DNA of 64,000 bases from Rhodoferax sp. (GTDB lineage: Bacteria > Pseudomonadota > Gammaproteobacteria > Burkholderiales > Burkholderiaceae_C). The translations under genes and the position numbers were made by a program. The DNA lies in assembly GCA_024235935.1 (NCBI GenBank), contig JACKLL010000008.1:62001-126000 (forward strand), given 5' to 3'. Shown here piece after piece: positions 42,101 through 45,333 of this stretch; position 1 is the first letter of the stretch, and every line of letters starts with the position of its first letter. A model generated the notes under the pieces. The model was not told where the DNA came from and made no database searches. It saw only the letters and a list, made by a program, of their open reading frames with translations.

Positions 42101-43067
42101 TGGCCCCGGTCAGATTGACCGAGATCCCGGTGAACGGGTTGCCACCGAGCGCCACCTGCACCGACCCCGGATTGAAGCTGCCCAGATCGGAAATCGTGAT
42201 CGGCAAATTGGCGCTCACCGTGGCTGCCGCACCATCGAGGCTGACCAGCGTCTCCAGCGTCGTGCCCTGCAACTCGCCCAGCGTGATGGAGCCCGCGGCA
42301 TCGCCATCGGGGTTGGCCACGTGAACCTGCAGGTCCGCGTCCATGTTGACGCTGCCGCCAGCGACGCTGGCACCCAGGAAGCCGAGGCTGACGCCGAAAT
42401 TCAGGCCCGTGGCATGGATATCGCCCGACACGGTGAAGCTGTCGAAGCGCAGGAAGAACGCGTCGTCCAGCGACAGGCCAGGCGTGAGGTCGAAACCGAA
42501 CGCAAAGTCCAGGTGCAGGCTGGCCGTCAGGTCAAGGGCCCCACCTGTCGCGGTGATTGCCACGCCGTTGGTCGACTGCGGCACGGTCAGGTCCAGACCT
42601 GGGAGGCTGCGGCTGGCGTCGAGCACCAGATCGAAACGGATCTCGTTGCCGTACTGATCGCCACTGACAGCCGACAGGCCCGCAACGCCCGCCAGCGCGC
42701 TGACCAGCCCGTCGGTGGTCCTGGTTCCGCCACCCGACAGATACAGTTGCACCGGGTCGACCAGGCTGGTCTGCAACCAGCCCGACAGGTCGGCGGCAGA
42801 ACCCAGGGCCGTACTGACCACCGGCAGTTGCTGACCCAATTGCTGGTACGACGTCAATGCGCCGGCCCAATCCTTGAATTGCTGTAGCCCGTCCTGCAAG
42901 TTGGCAGCCACTTCGGGTGCGATATCTGCCGACAGCAGCAGCCGCGGCTCCAGACTCTCGAACAGGATCTTGCGCCGGTGCGGCGGCAGGCGCGACGGGA
43001 CATGCGCACGCGAGGCGACCTCGCCCGGGCGACCAGGCGCTTTCAGAAATGTGGGCCATCGGATCAT
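21120..43067 (-). CDS. Giant LEPR-XLL/RTX/beta-helix surface protein with cohesin- and dockerin-like C-terminus
   Basis: One open frame of about 7315 residues, probably an exported matrix protein or adhesin. The start at 43067 (MIRWPTFLKAPG) is set by GGGAGAAG just upstream; the ATG at 43133 has no such site. Approximate domain order: LEPRLLLSAD motif at 39-48; a beta-rich region with three related modules to about 1790; RTX calcium-binding repeats 1800-2480; propeller-like repeats 2540-2960; four right-handed beta-helix modules between 2960 and 5990, separated by carbohydrate-binding-like, Ig-like, golvesin-like and malectin-like domains; a nidogen-like domain near 5810-5980; Ig- and cadherin-like tandem repeats 6000-6920; a cohesin-like domain 6923-7060; a dockerin-like segment 7060-7125; and a proline-rich tail. 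There is no classical signal peptide and no adjacent type I secretion genes. The frame is intact, and base composition matches its neighbours. Confidence 0.9.
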   Translation of the reverse strand: MIRWPTFLKAPGRPGEVASRAHVPSRLPPHRRKILFESLEPRLLLSADIAPEVAANLQDGLQQFKDWAGALTSYQQLGQQLPVVSTALGSAADLSGWLQTSLVDPVQLYLSGGGTRTTDGLVSALAGVAGLSAVSGDQYGNEIRFDLVLDASRSLPGLDLTVPQSTNGVAITATGGALDLTASLHLDFAFGFDLTPGLSLDDAFFLRFDSFTVSGDIHATGLNFGVSLGFLGASVAGGSVNMDADLQVHVANPDGDAAGSITLGELQGTTLETLVSLDGAAATVSANLPITISDLGSFNPGSVQVALGGNPFTGISVNLTGANAAEISNFGRLTPFAVSTTMHRIAQWLSDVGASSSVFGQDVPFADSLQLKDLLDFSTALTDRINDQLQAAPGVPNFNNAQEFAQRLSTLLGLSPSAIAAGYNTSTNQLTFFFRLDHTFADLTAPLNLNLNLAPLGGLNTTSTLSAGADGRLQFTLGFDLSPFEAFVLGNILLPANGVLSANAVFQVAVNGAAPVAVTVNRQAGNTTRNQLIANINTALADAGLSGVTASLVSNKLQFKASGDMFGASISVFVSDPLTNTAKTELGLNEIMADAATPVSRAFVRDLQITGNVHVSATDIDASANFGFIGVDIVNGTATADATVLAKIRNPSATTAPVRVGDFFTAITNLDTWTQLTTSGTASANLPVQVQGGILTLGADPHVQLSMSNVFNPATLNVSFPDLTALTNYKNLDINTVLAGLNQFTSYLGNVEGFSFLNLDLPVIDKSVSDLLSFIPRLGTDIADLQALGAPNLQALELRIEQAFGLAPSDLSLVFANNDLRFALHLSESLPAQFQNLHVNLDLAQLAGYVAGGVPNLAGVGSLIDVGGSADLSVSGSAVMDLVFGFDLANPNSPRAYIHDDSTIGLNLRVDGTDLDFDAAIGPLGLFIRDGVVTVGNGLGPAAFAVGFKPATGDRWYSNQWNTSILTTSLVGQASATLPVYFPLETNYAGDIALNIGNLANIGGTTTLTAPNLAAEIGSIDLFNDLGSLIQGIDLVLAGIEDAMDGEVWGLELPIVGDNLKDAANFISDLRTQIVPKLTTAFAGGDKSAAMVRNALFDVLGNADVLGDGGGFLNIILDRNNDGVVNADDIQLVSTGSAGDISQVQFNLKIGQTYVSSVPIGFDIGLPGLGLQAGANSAVQVAFTYALDLGLGVSRSDGVYIDTSAANELSVTVDATTPNMAIGGELAFLRVKLEDDDANPTHLSGTFAIDLKDPIGSNNRLTFNELAGGVNFAQVVDVVLNLQAEANLKLTAGVMGSSDDVESAAFFDAGFPQLMADFHLLWTFDAINGFEGNLQDVSFNDVRLNLGQFLNRIVSPIVNTINPILEPIRPVLDVLNARIPVISDITGNDVTFIEMAHLLAPELVSAEAADFVEAAGQLVDFLDRLDSLGDDVFLDFGSFNLNNLGGSQDLRTGGSVNFGGIDFSGRKTDPTEALSSQLSNKSPGFNSAKNDVKGTGGSGFSFPLLDDPSIAFKLLLGQDVDIFRYDMPEFSVGFDIEQAFGPVYAPPPVYITLEGGLRAGVRFGFGYDTHGIRSYAESIQQGARNELLLFDGFYVADTYNVGGEWQDLPELFLEAHIGAGVRVSAVILSIEVEGGIYAQLGLNLHDTDGDGKMRFGEFLDRIQGGGPLCIFDFEGEFGAYVELELRIGLDLGLFFVGVTIPFEIARVTLVSFSVDCDAPPPILATLDEADGTLYLNMGDRAIYRQHGDISDGDESFKVTAVGSDSVLVEAFGFTQLYGSLQEVGEGEPAHHAVTRIVANGGMGNDVIELDPGVLAPAELRGGDGDDIIIAGGGAAFIQGGAGRDTLKGGNKDDRIYGHSESGAGDDMADDIIDGRGGDDQLYGQGGNDWIDGGAGEDMLFGGDGQDNLFGGADNDQLHGGAGNDLLYGEQGNDLLEGDAGVDWLYGGAGDDVLYGHAVGGAGDDGAADVLYGDLGLGHEGAADRMGGTAGNDVLYGQAGADFLSGEGGDDVLFGGAGDDDMRGNDGNDLMWGEAGSDLMRGGAGIDTMHGGDNGDRIYGDSGDDILYGDAGDDLIWGGTGNDLILGGADNDTVRGQEGNDRIYGETGADALYGDAGDDLILGNEGNDLIVGGDGVDRLYGGIGDDALYGSAGDDQLYGESGDDSLYGNAGRDRVYGGDGNDLLHGNEDDDHLLGEAGDDTLFGDAGADLLEGGSGADVLRGGIGNDVLLAGVGLGKILYGDDGDDTIIGADSGGNDSDLFDGIYVGDRIFGGSGKDRIWGLGGADIIDGGADDDEIWGGEHGDLIYGQGGNDRLYGGFGEDHIFGGDDGDYIDGGLDADWLYGQAGEDELLGGGGNGDQLWGGSDDDILRGSDDGADTLYGEAGRDRLYGNGGNDHLLGGDGDDILEGHAGDDLLEGGAGSDVLLGGAQHDVLYGHSVSGAGDDNAADWLYGDFGTNGDEAGSGGDQLFGQGGNDLLYGEGGDDLIALVGTAANGFNQQEVGGGNSNVVDFGSGDGASPGSFVAPTPSLPPLTQITRNDPMALASLPTGPDVDGLWRELAGSASGAGLSGGMGLAVEPAVAADALGRPVVAWADARNGNFEIYVLRHDGSAWQMLGASALGGGVSATAGSSRQPSLTFAADGSPVVAWVETTGSQSNVRVARFDATANAGAGAWVALGSSLSAGGISNTGSVSEVQLVNTSAGLAALWLDDASGTVQVFGRRFDGANWVALGAGSTSGGGISGAASDVSELSVATDGVRVAVGWTQTVSGHQQVFAKQYDAGVWFGMSGSASGNGVSDSSGNSRASTLAYAGGTLYMVWQDMEDGFQNLRGERYSAGAWSSVGALTSHGPTTDNATVARDATLASGGGALWLFWTDEDTRRADQPQALYAKAWDGAGFVARTPADADGDGISESGGRLSGAALAVDALGRPVIAWSEADRGYAGDPATPQIYLRADAPAVNRIFQAADLAQLQLILGSQDLGAGDFIVLGAGAFGGFSIEAQDGGVTLVGAPGHATQITGGVTINGAANVVMQGLTFAANVNVVNADGFTLRDSRLLTGKLVLAGGDGMRIVYNQIGSGGIQITASGDGAIAHNDIAGTLDIDASFSGAIAYNDIHGAAIGVDYGAAAALTDNRIHGNTTGIRTTVAGTSAGLGFAAGAGVNHVFGNGTGVVSVGAQFQNQHVYDNTTGVAGSGIVGGTDLQLANLIAGNGVGVSGFTGTVQYNRIAENGTGIQASNGLKVWHNLIYRNTSYGLLVSGVSDVRIYQNTFYAPTGDNIRVQGGASNVEVRGNILWARSGYDIYVANDAQTGFFSDYNNLYADQGGRIGYWTRDFADLIDWQADIARFDLHSIGATAVNPLWAKPQFMDTDFDDFRLFATTAGLRFTSPDVDAADARLDQAVPAHYQNLLVNPGFESGLTGWTANAGAAVKTGSPAAYQGSQYFSSGNVESGQIQQTVDLLAAGFTLGQLDSGRLDLLYGGRMRSAAENPVDRGSISLQFFDASSNPIALGSNAAAANAGSLNPSDRWELVGGRVTVPTGARFVVIRFLADRDSGSSNDAWLDAAFLYAVSEAYVPDLGAYGHGSHEASAGTDTRIMLRFPDMYTDWEKFEPLTIRWETVNNLSSSPVRIDLVQDTANGPALVLNIAPNTADDGEFIWIPGNSGIDFGTHGLRIQVSLVHDMTVLDRSQESFSVPEDGGDYYVDDASNVGDQFTPGATGSNRHTGKTPDAPKPNPVNVLREYTLDSFSTLHIDTGDYPMIYAVAVSGSIDTGLGLDEGFLMTGPDSALVAATLYPAIPGDRTWALIELNDADFVTIRHLSLRDADRGLYVRNGSEAFSASWITAWGHDQDGIWIDTNAPFNTLDHLVAHDNTRYGIYVTGDIATFSHAEAFGNGNFGIYLSGTVDNVTDNLAHGNQSWGFYINQPGNSRIVRNEAYGNTHGMYVLNSTGMAWVGDSDLAAGNGNLIHDNSYNGLSIAYSGVHAVGNAIWGQTRSGYYGLDVNSSAQASYNIVYGNHGGINAYTGAGAISYNRVYDNLATGIYAYYSNLVGNVVYSNGGQGIVWTGSGAYAARSNLVYDNTLGGITVSGNGLALTNNTVYQTTGNAVAIDNASNIRLYNNILWTAGGYALAVSSNSQVGFESDYNLFYTTGPAMVGQWQGAGRNTLNTWRVASFSDANSLYADPLFVDVDGADGLLGYVSPAADGRDDDFHLRSLFGSVHGGWLAPVRSATTGLPVQSAGATVADAVQSPGIDRGRSSDDFSLEPQPNGGFINIGAYGGTAQASLSPAQYITVFAPNGGESVPQETNYDIRWRAHGFAGNVDIEVSGDSGVSWSLLADSETNDGSYSWNVDPAMFPVGMQYLVRVSAEVDNAINDRSDREFTVTEPIHVYYVNLADDVDFSDNEYTTAAGSDLNDGLSAATPMASIRAVLERYDLDEGDVIVVDTGRYLLTTNISIGAQDSGVVIRGAMQAGHVTLLDRGNSNSTSYVFQFAGADDVTLDHLSMTGAYHAVYLANGVDSDRITVSNSDIYRNASYGVYAAAGNEGFSFIAGQVRDNASYGIYLTALRAQVTDSSIWGNGSWGLVAQANGAGSVADWIVVEGNRVFDNAHGISATYDVMVRGNESWGQGQGIAVSYGAVAEGNAVWGNTTGIDMGYQGTARDNRVWGNTGVGITGYQSLFEGNRVYGNNIGIEDGGYGRVFNNLVYDNATVGIRVTYSHTAGADGVVNNTVHQVGGRALEVTGTNNVVLRNNILWSDGGIALWVNSDSQSGFVSDYNLFHLTGGAQLGWWEDRAFDDRTDWYYETGFDAHSITGDPRFVNVNGADGINGWNGNPGSFSQLIDDEGAGQAFTGTWTENVTKGYSGDFWQTPAGDGSATSTWSFTGLAAGTYRIAVTWPLDNPSATNARYTVTDGGGTVLAYRSLNLQSAANDFNADGAAWETIGLARLEGDTLVVTLSNYAGNRVFADAVRIELLEGDYGSDDDYHLQADSPAIDRGSLNDYWLAEPLANGGRRNLGAYGGTEEATQSTDPMIQVLGPNGLEKYEVGQSYQIDWRSAGLTSTDTVALINTGNAGQVENWLPNAYQTQSYSTGVIGGSVVVDRSGVVDPAPEAVYHSYAVAVTSAGSQIAWTLPVDDGDYRVRLHFSEPSNIAVGTRKFDIRINGVLAADDYDVRAAAGGYNKAVVFEYDLSVSGGAGLLLELLSQSPSTSYPAFINGIELVRVNAAGVATPTADLEVSLDNGASWSPIASGLAMDRYGRGSYVWTPTEETAGNTAMIRAVGHAGALTVSDVSDEAFLIANGGQSYYVNIAGDVNLSDNEFTSAAGDNANSGKSADAPMASLAALLRAYDLDPGDVIYVDTGVYNLATNIVLDAQDSGVRIQGPQVVGHVAELNRGNTAAGRVVFEFAGADDITIANLAITGGQYGLYAAGVDSDRITVMRSDIYGNTQDGLSFAAGNDDLQVLDNQVHGNGQRGLEISAARALVRGNDVFGNASYGMYVYYSGALADRIVVQANRVHDNASHGIVASGVAWIVDNDVFGHTNSNLYGITSNSGNVRIEGNDIHGNYHGVSADYSTWVTGNEIYGNSQYGVYTGSSSGSGGNIVGNRIYGNSFGIVDSGYGNIVNNVIYANTNVGISLAWRHNADDLVSNNTIYQPVGDAIRLTSNAQDVRLFNNILWVAAGYGINADPGGVTGMLSDYNLIFTAGAAARTGLWNNLEQVTLANWKLASVKDVFSVAGDPLFLDIDGADNVLGANPAAEGDGHDDNFGLKAYSPAIDAANAYRATLYDIEGRERHDDPSTANTGDGWPLYVPSASGGNLFNESGTAKPYRTTQGSFTQALGFGFTFYGTTYTSVTVSTEGYLQFAGPDTAVYQANNLEIFQRNTIIAPFWDNLTTANVGGNIFVDTTTANQITFRWAAALQADNSKTANFSVTLFSDGSYRFDYGAGNTGFTPRIGVSAGNGFSFVLAPGYDGAPNLASANSVQWQAQEGLRFYDIGAYEFQGDSDDATPPQVTAISQLPPNGGTTALAFSSVQVSFSESLDGISARSPANYELLFAGADGVLDTPDDVEIALTPAYSFPETDLTLQFGGGVLADGLYRLRLSGTLAIYDTAGNALDGDANGTAGGDYLHVFSIDRAGNTDPVAQSQAVNVNEDGSVVITLAGSDADLDPLSFGLYSNPAHGSLSGFDPVTRQVTYTPDPDYWGADSFQFQVDDGKLGTAIGTISLNVLPVNDLPLAPGQIVNLTEDNPVTLTLPAIDKETPRSGLVFTLVTPPQHGSLVQGSNGSWTYTPDPDFAGDDAFTYTVTDRGRNDADPATALTSVAGTISLIVNPTNDPPTLDAIADQDVDEGGLVSVQLVGQDPEGQTLSYSLVTGPSGATVNAGTGVFTWTAIDGDASTDVTVRVSDGVASVQRTFQIHVHNVAPGLSVSGAAQVLLGQTYVLSLGATDPGQDTVSAWDINWGDGNLQTVAGNATSVSHVYALDGDYSITVTATDEDGSYDAVPVAVNVLAPNRNPVATGQFTQTDEDQPLVITLAATDPDGDTLTYSILTQPAFGTLGPLDPVTHQLTYTPPADFVGQVNFMYQVVDGQGGSATASIDIKVLPVNDAPTANAQSVSTDEDTALAIQLSGSDLETAPTALLFNLVEGPQHGTLTLAAGGAWTYVPDIDYFGADSFSFSVTDAGQAFTCGCGTDYVSPALTSLPVTVAINVLPVNDAPTLANPGAQDLRAGDLLDLALVADDVDGSDTLSFELLDGPAGLQIDSSSGVLQWTAPYLDAVAVYPVTVRVSDGHGGEDQASFTVTVDPHLLAVTSFQLTHSGYQVRFNQAVDPSTLNLVDGQSYGWGASDAVFSDGANKPVAGSVVLDADGMGYTFVKTGGPAIAGVLAGGNYALTLSSRADGFVDTHGRLLDGDGDGVAGGNFVASRTQAAASGVVLGLGEFTRGAGQDVNLPASGSGLPLRISNGIGVNTVSFTLHYDPSLLTISGASSALAGASVVTDMSVAGQIGIQVTGISGLTNAQTDLLRLEAHVPASAMARYGASHVLDLRDVSVNGGAMAARDDDGLHVAAYLADTSGDGAYALNDAQAILDVISGRYSGFGAYPLIDPVLVGGAYGNGQLSVFDYRLVGNMIRGVAQVYIPPLPVAPVQAAMQDVPEAAAPAVALPQAGSTAVSDAQAPVDSPLPGPDRTTAPIAVMADVEPVSIRPEAEGVVFEPASSQTGNPLMPAFTDLSTLLDPMAARRQEWVNGLGSAESAQQFSSQAIVSSDSGQPAGVPNVRFDRSARIDEGNAPAGRANEWLGHWVSGRDSHVPRKSADWRIVLPRV
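21670..22300 (-). other. Cohesin-like and dockerin-like modules of the giant protein
   Basis: The coding segment for about residues 6923-7130. The first part is cohesin-like (VSFTLHYDPSLLTISGA, later HVLDLRDVSVNGG). The next part has one good dockerin calcium loop, DTSGDGAYALND, matching D-x-[DNS]-x-D-G-x5-D. A degenerate second loop, AYGNGQLSVFDYRLV, follows about 35 residues later. The pairing of the two modules in one protein is seen; calcium and partner binding are inferred. Confidence 0.65.
22680..24670 (-). repeat. Tandem cadherin/Ig-like repeats in the giant protein
   Basis: Several copies of a module of about 100 residues, each with a VNEDG or TDEDQP-like start, then G(S/T)D(A/L)D.D, then TYTPD.DY.G.D.F, and ending in VLPVNDAP or similar. 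One PKD-like copy (WDINWGDGNLQTV) is included. Such stalks are common in large surface proteins. Confidence 0.7.
25085..27170 (-). repeat. Beta-helix module 4 of the giant protein
   Basis: Opens with YYVNIAGDVNLSDNEFTS and repeats short phrases such as IYGNSQYGVY and NNTIY, typical of NosD-like parallel beta-helix coils. A nidogen-like domain (about 25130-25640) is inserted near its end, and it closes with DIGAYEFQG. It is a near copy of module 3. Confidence 0.7.
28020..29910 (-). repeat. Beta-helix module 3 of the giant protein
   Basis: Opens with YYVNLADDVDFSDNEYTT, which matches module 4 nearly word for word, and ends NLGAYGG. Repeated coils include VWGNTTGIDM and RVFDNAHGIS. A golvesin C-terminal-like domain (about 28150-28570) precedes the closing phrase. 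Confidence 0.7.
30240..31975 (-). repeat. Beta-helix module 2 of the giant protein
   Basis: Opens with YYVDDASNVGDQFTPG and ends NIGAYGG. Coils such as VYDNLATGIYAYYSN and NIVYGNHGG follow the same N-x-V/I-Y pattern as the other modules. An Ig-like domain follows it (ITVFAPNGGESVPQE). Confidence 0.7.
32330..34190 (-). repeat. Beta-helix module 1 of the giant protein, with carbohydrate-binding-like domain
   Basis: Opens at FQAADLAQLQLILGSQDLG and continues with coils such as RIAENGTGIQ and NLIYRNTSYG. A domain starting LLVNPGFESGLTGWTAN, resembling CBM4/9-type carbohydrate-binding modules, precedes the closing DLGAYGHG. It lacks the YYVN opening of the other three. Confidence 0.65.
35610..37690 (-). 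repeat. RTX (GGxGxDxxx) calcium-binding repeat block
   Basis: Roughly sixty nonapeptides of the GGxGxDxxx type, for example GGAGNDLLYGEQGNDLLEG, in an almost unbroken run of about 690 residues. Such repeats bind calcium and fold into a parallel beta-roll after secretion. Their density makes the DNA a long, imperfect tandem repeat. Confidence 0.92.
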
Positions 43068-43408
43068 TTTTTGCTTCTCCCGTCCCCCTGGCACCGCCCC
43101 GAAGTCTGGGCAACGGCGTCCATCACGGGACACGCATGCGGCCAGGCCGGCAATCCCGCAGCCAAATCATGGCGCGCCCATGAGGATCGGAAAACCGGAA
43201 AAACGTGTCAACCCCCTGTTTTCACGGGAAGAACTGCGGAAAAGTACCGCAAGCGGCCAGAAATATCGGCCACCAATGTCAACCCAAAGTCGGCCCCCTG
43301 CGCACCGCACACCTCCCGGCGCATCTGCCGGTCGCCTCGGCCGCTAGAATCGCCGGCTCGCCTTTTCGGCCATCGGCCCGCACCCCCTGCTTGCGGCAGG
43401 CCTGCCCC
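43068..43408. other. Divergent intergenic region, giant gene / Hsp70-like gene
   Basis: 341 bp between divergent starts. On the minus strand it carries the sigma-54 match described separately and two TTGACA hexamers without a good -10. On the plus strand there is a TAGAAT hexamer at 43345-43350 with no clear -35. I see no RNA gene here. Confidence 0.45.
43150..43165 (-). promoter_or_regulatory. Sigma-54 (-24/-12) promoter of the giant gene
   Basis: On the minus strand TTGGCTGCGGGATTGC has TTGGC and TTGC at the exact RpoN spacing (7 bp between TGGC and TTGC). It predicts a start near 43138, about 71 bases before the ATG at 43067. The ACG after TGGC is replaced by TGC, so the match is a little weaker than at the PEP-CTERM gene. 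Confidence 0.55.
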
Positions 43409-44689
43409 ATGCCCCATTGCTGCGCCATTGACTTCGGCACTTCCAATTCCGCCATTGCGCTGCCCGACGACGCAGGCGGCGTGACGCTGGTCGAACTGGA
43501 GCCCGGCCACTCCAGCATGCCGACAGCCGTCTTCTACGCGGTGGAAGACCTCTCGCCGTTTCAGGAGCCCGAGCGTTGCTTTGGGCGCGCCGCGATCGCA
43601 GCCTATGTTGAAGGGACCGAGGGTCGGCTGATGCGCTCGATGAAGAGCATCCTGGGCTCCAACCTGGCCGAGCAGGCCACCGATATCGGTGGTGGTCATG
43701 CCGTGCGGTACCTCGATGTGATCGGCACCTACCTGCGCCACCTCAAGCAGATGGCGGAACGCCAGGCCGGCCAGAAGCTGGACCAGGTCGTGCTGGGGCG
43801 TCCGGTGTTCTTCGTCGATGACGACCCGGTGCGCGACAAGGCGGCCCAGTCAGCGCTCGAGCAGGCCGCCCGGCAGGTCGGCTTTCACGACGTGCGCTTC
43901 CAGTTCGAGCCGATTGCCGCCGCGCTCGATTACGAAGCCACAGTGCAGCGCGAACAGCGGGTTCTGGTGGCCGACATCGGCGGGGGCACCTCGGACTTTT
44001 CTCTGGTGCGGGTCGGACCGCTGCGGCGGCAGGCGTCCGACCGACGCAGCGACATCCTGGCCAACCATGGCGTGCACGTCGCCGGCACCGACTTCGACCG
44101 GCAGGTCGAACTGGCCCATGTGCTGCCCGCCTTCGGCTACAAGGGCCTTGGCCCGCAAGGGCGGGAGGTTCCCAGCAAGGTCTATTTCGACCTGGCGACC
44201 TGGCATCTGATCAATACGGTCTATGGCGCGAACCGGGTGGCCGAGCTGCGCGCCATGAAATCCTTCTACGCAGACCTGCGGCAATACGAACGTCTGATGG
44301 TCGTGGTGCAGCAGCGGCTGGGCCACATGCTGGCCGGACGTGCGGAAGAGGCGAAGATTGCAGTGGCCGAGTCGCGCAGCACCCGGATCGCTCTGGAGCA
44401 GGTCGAGCGTGGGCTGGACATCGAGGTGTCCGAGGCCGGGGTGATCGCATGCGTCGAGGACGACATGGCACGCATCGCCGAGGCGAGTCTGCAGACGGTT
44501 GCGATGGCGGGCCTTGAACCGGCACAGGTCGATGCGGTCTATTTCACCGGCGGCTCCACCGGGCTGGCGCCATTGGCACAACGGATCGCCGGGCAATTTG
44601 CATCGGCACAAGTGGTGCGCGGCCACCGCTTTGCCAGCGTGGCTCAAGGGCTGGGGCACCACGCGCACCGGCAGTTTGCCACCGCCTGA
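43409..44689 (+). CDS. Hsp70 family protein (YegD-like)
   Basis: A 426-residue actin-fold ATPase of the Hsp70 superfamily that lacks the substrate-binding domain and lid, as in E. coli YegD. The phosphate-1 loop is CAIDFGTSNSAIALP at residues 4-18, phosphate-2 is VADIGGGTSDFSLVRVG, and the adenosine motif is YFTGGSTGLAPLAQR near 380. I chose the ATG at 43409 because the ATPase motif begins four residues later; the longer frame from 43205 is not conserved-looking. Its client and cellular role are unknown. It is divergent from the giant gene and convergent with the cNMP-binding gene. Confidence 0.85.
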   Translation: MPHCCAIDFGTSNSAIALPDDAGGVTLVELEPGHSSMPTAVFYAVEDLSPFQEPERCFGRAAIAAYVEGTEGRLMRSMKSILGSNLAEQATDIGGGHAVRYLDVIGTYLRHLKQMAERQAGQKLDQVVLGRPVFFVDDDPVRDKAAQSALEQAARQVGFHDVRFQFEPIAAALDYEATVQREQRVLVADIGGGTSDFSLVRVGPLRRQASDRRSDILANHGVHVAGTDFDRQVELAHVLPAFGYKGLGPQGREVPSKVYFDLATWHLINTVYGANRVAELRAMKSFYADLRQYERLMVVVQQRLGHMLAGRAEEAKIAVAESRSTRIALEQVERGLDIEVSEAGVIACVEDDMARIAEASLQTVAMAGLEPAQVDAVYFTGGSTGLAPLAQRIAGQFASAQVVRGHRFASVAQGLGHHAHRQFATA

Positions 44690-44694
44690 TGCAT

Positions 44695-44715
44695 GGCGCC
44701 CGGCATGCGGGCGCC
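44695..44715. terminator. Hairpin between convergent Hsp70-like and cNMP-binding genes
   Basis: A 7-bp stem GGCGCCC / GGGCGCC around GGCATGC, directly between the two stops (44689 and 44746). No T-run is present, so termination activity is uncertain. Confidence 0.35.
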
Positions 44716-44745
44716 CGTACGACCAGCGCCGCGCGCCGACACAAA

Positions 44746-45207
44746 CTAGAAGTGGCGCAGGTTCTTTTCGCGCGAGAAGGACAGGTCCAGCGTCGTGGCG
44801 CGCAGACGGCCGGCCAGGAAATGGGCCAGCGCACGGTAGAACTTCACGGCCGTCGCCGGGTGCTTGTCCAGATGGGCCTGCAAGGCGTCGTAGCCGATCT
44901 CCAGCAGCTCGGAGCGCTCCAGCGCCACCGCTGTAGCCGAGCGCGGCTCGTCGTTGACGAAGGGCATTTCGCCCAGATGGGCGCCGGTGCCCAGCTGCAC
45001 CACGTCGACGTCGTCCTTCTTGCCCGAAGTCCGGATGTGCACCGTGCCGTGGCGGATCACGAACAGCGACTGGCCCTTCTCGCCTTCCGAGAAAATCACG
45101 TCATCCCGGTTGTAGGTCTTGACGCTGCCCTTGGCGCTGAGTTCTTCGAGCTCCTTGGGCTGGAATTCCTTGAAAAGATAGATATCCTGCAAAAGCTGAG
45201 CACCCAT
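44746..45207 (-). CDS. Cyclic nucleotide-binding domain protein
   Basis: A 153-residue single-domain protein. The cNMP-binding beta-barrel covers about residues 12-130, with LFVIRHGTVHIRTSG and the phosphate-binding cassette LGEMPFVNDEPRSATAVA. The Glu and Arg that contact the ribose-phosphate are kept. No DNA-binding or catalytic domain follows; the C-terminal helices (VKFYRALAHFLAGRLR) end the protein. I chose the ATG at 45207 because GGAGG stands five bases upstream. It is probably a sensory adaptor; the partner is unknown. Confidence 0.8.
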   Translation of the reverse strand: MGAQLLQDIYLFKEFQPKELEELSAKGSVKTYNRDDVIFSEGEKGQSLFVIRHGTVHIRTSGKKDDVDVVQLGTGAHLGEMPFVNDEPRSATAVALERSELLEIGYDALQAHLDKHPATAVKFYRALAHFLAGRLRATTLDLSFSREKNLRHF

Positions 45208-45333
45208 TGAACCTCCGGAATGTCGTTGATGATTCGGCGCGAATACGCGCCTGTCTTGGGTCGACTCTAACCGATCACACCAGCTACGACACAGGGTATA
45301 AACACGCATGCACCGCCGCTCGCCCCCCTCTTC

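Noticed and set aside
21651..42887. Very long plus-strand open frames (1154, 1592, 1037, 1129 and 1336 codons) opposite the giant gene
   Set aside because: They are antisense shadows of a repetitive GC-rich gene: composition is His/Arg/Gln/Val-rich with no domain pattern, and no ribosome-binding site was seen.
43200..43280. Two TTGACA hexamers upstream of the giant gene as a sigma-70 promoter
   Set aside because: Neither has an acceptable -10 at 16-18 bp, and the sigma-54 match is better.
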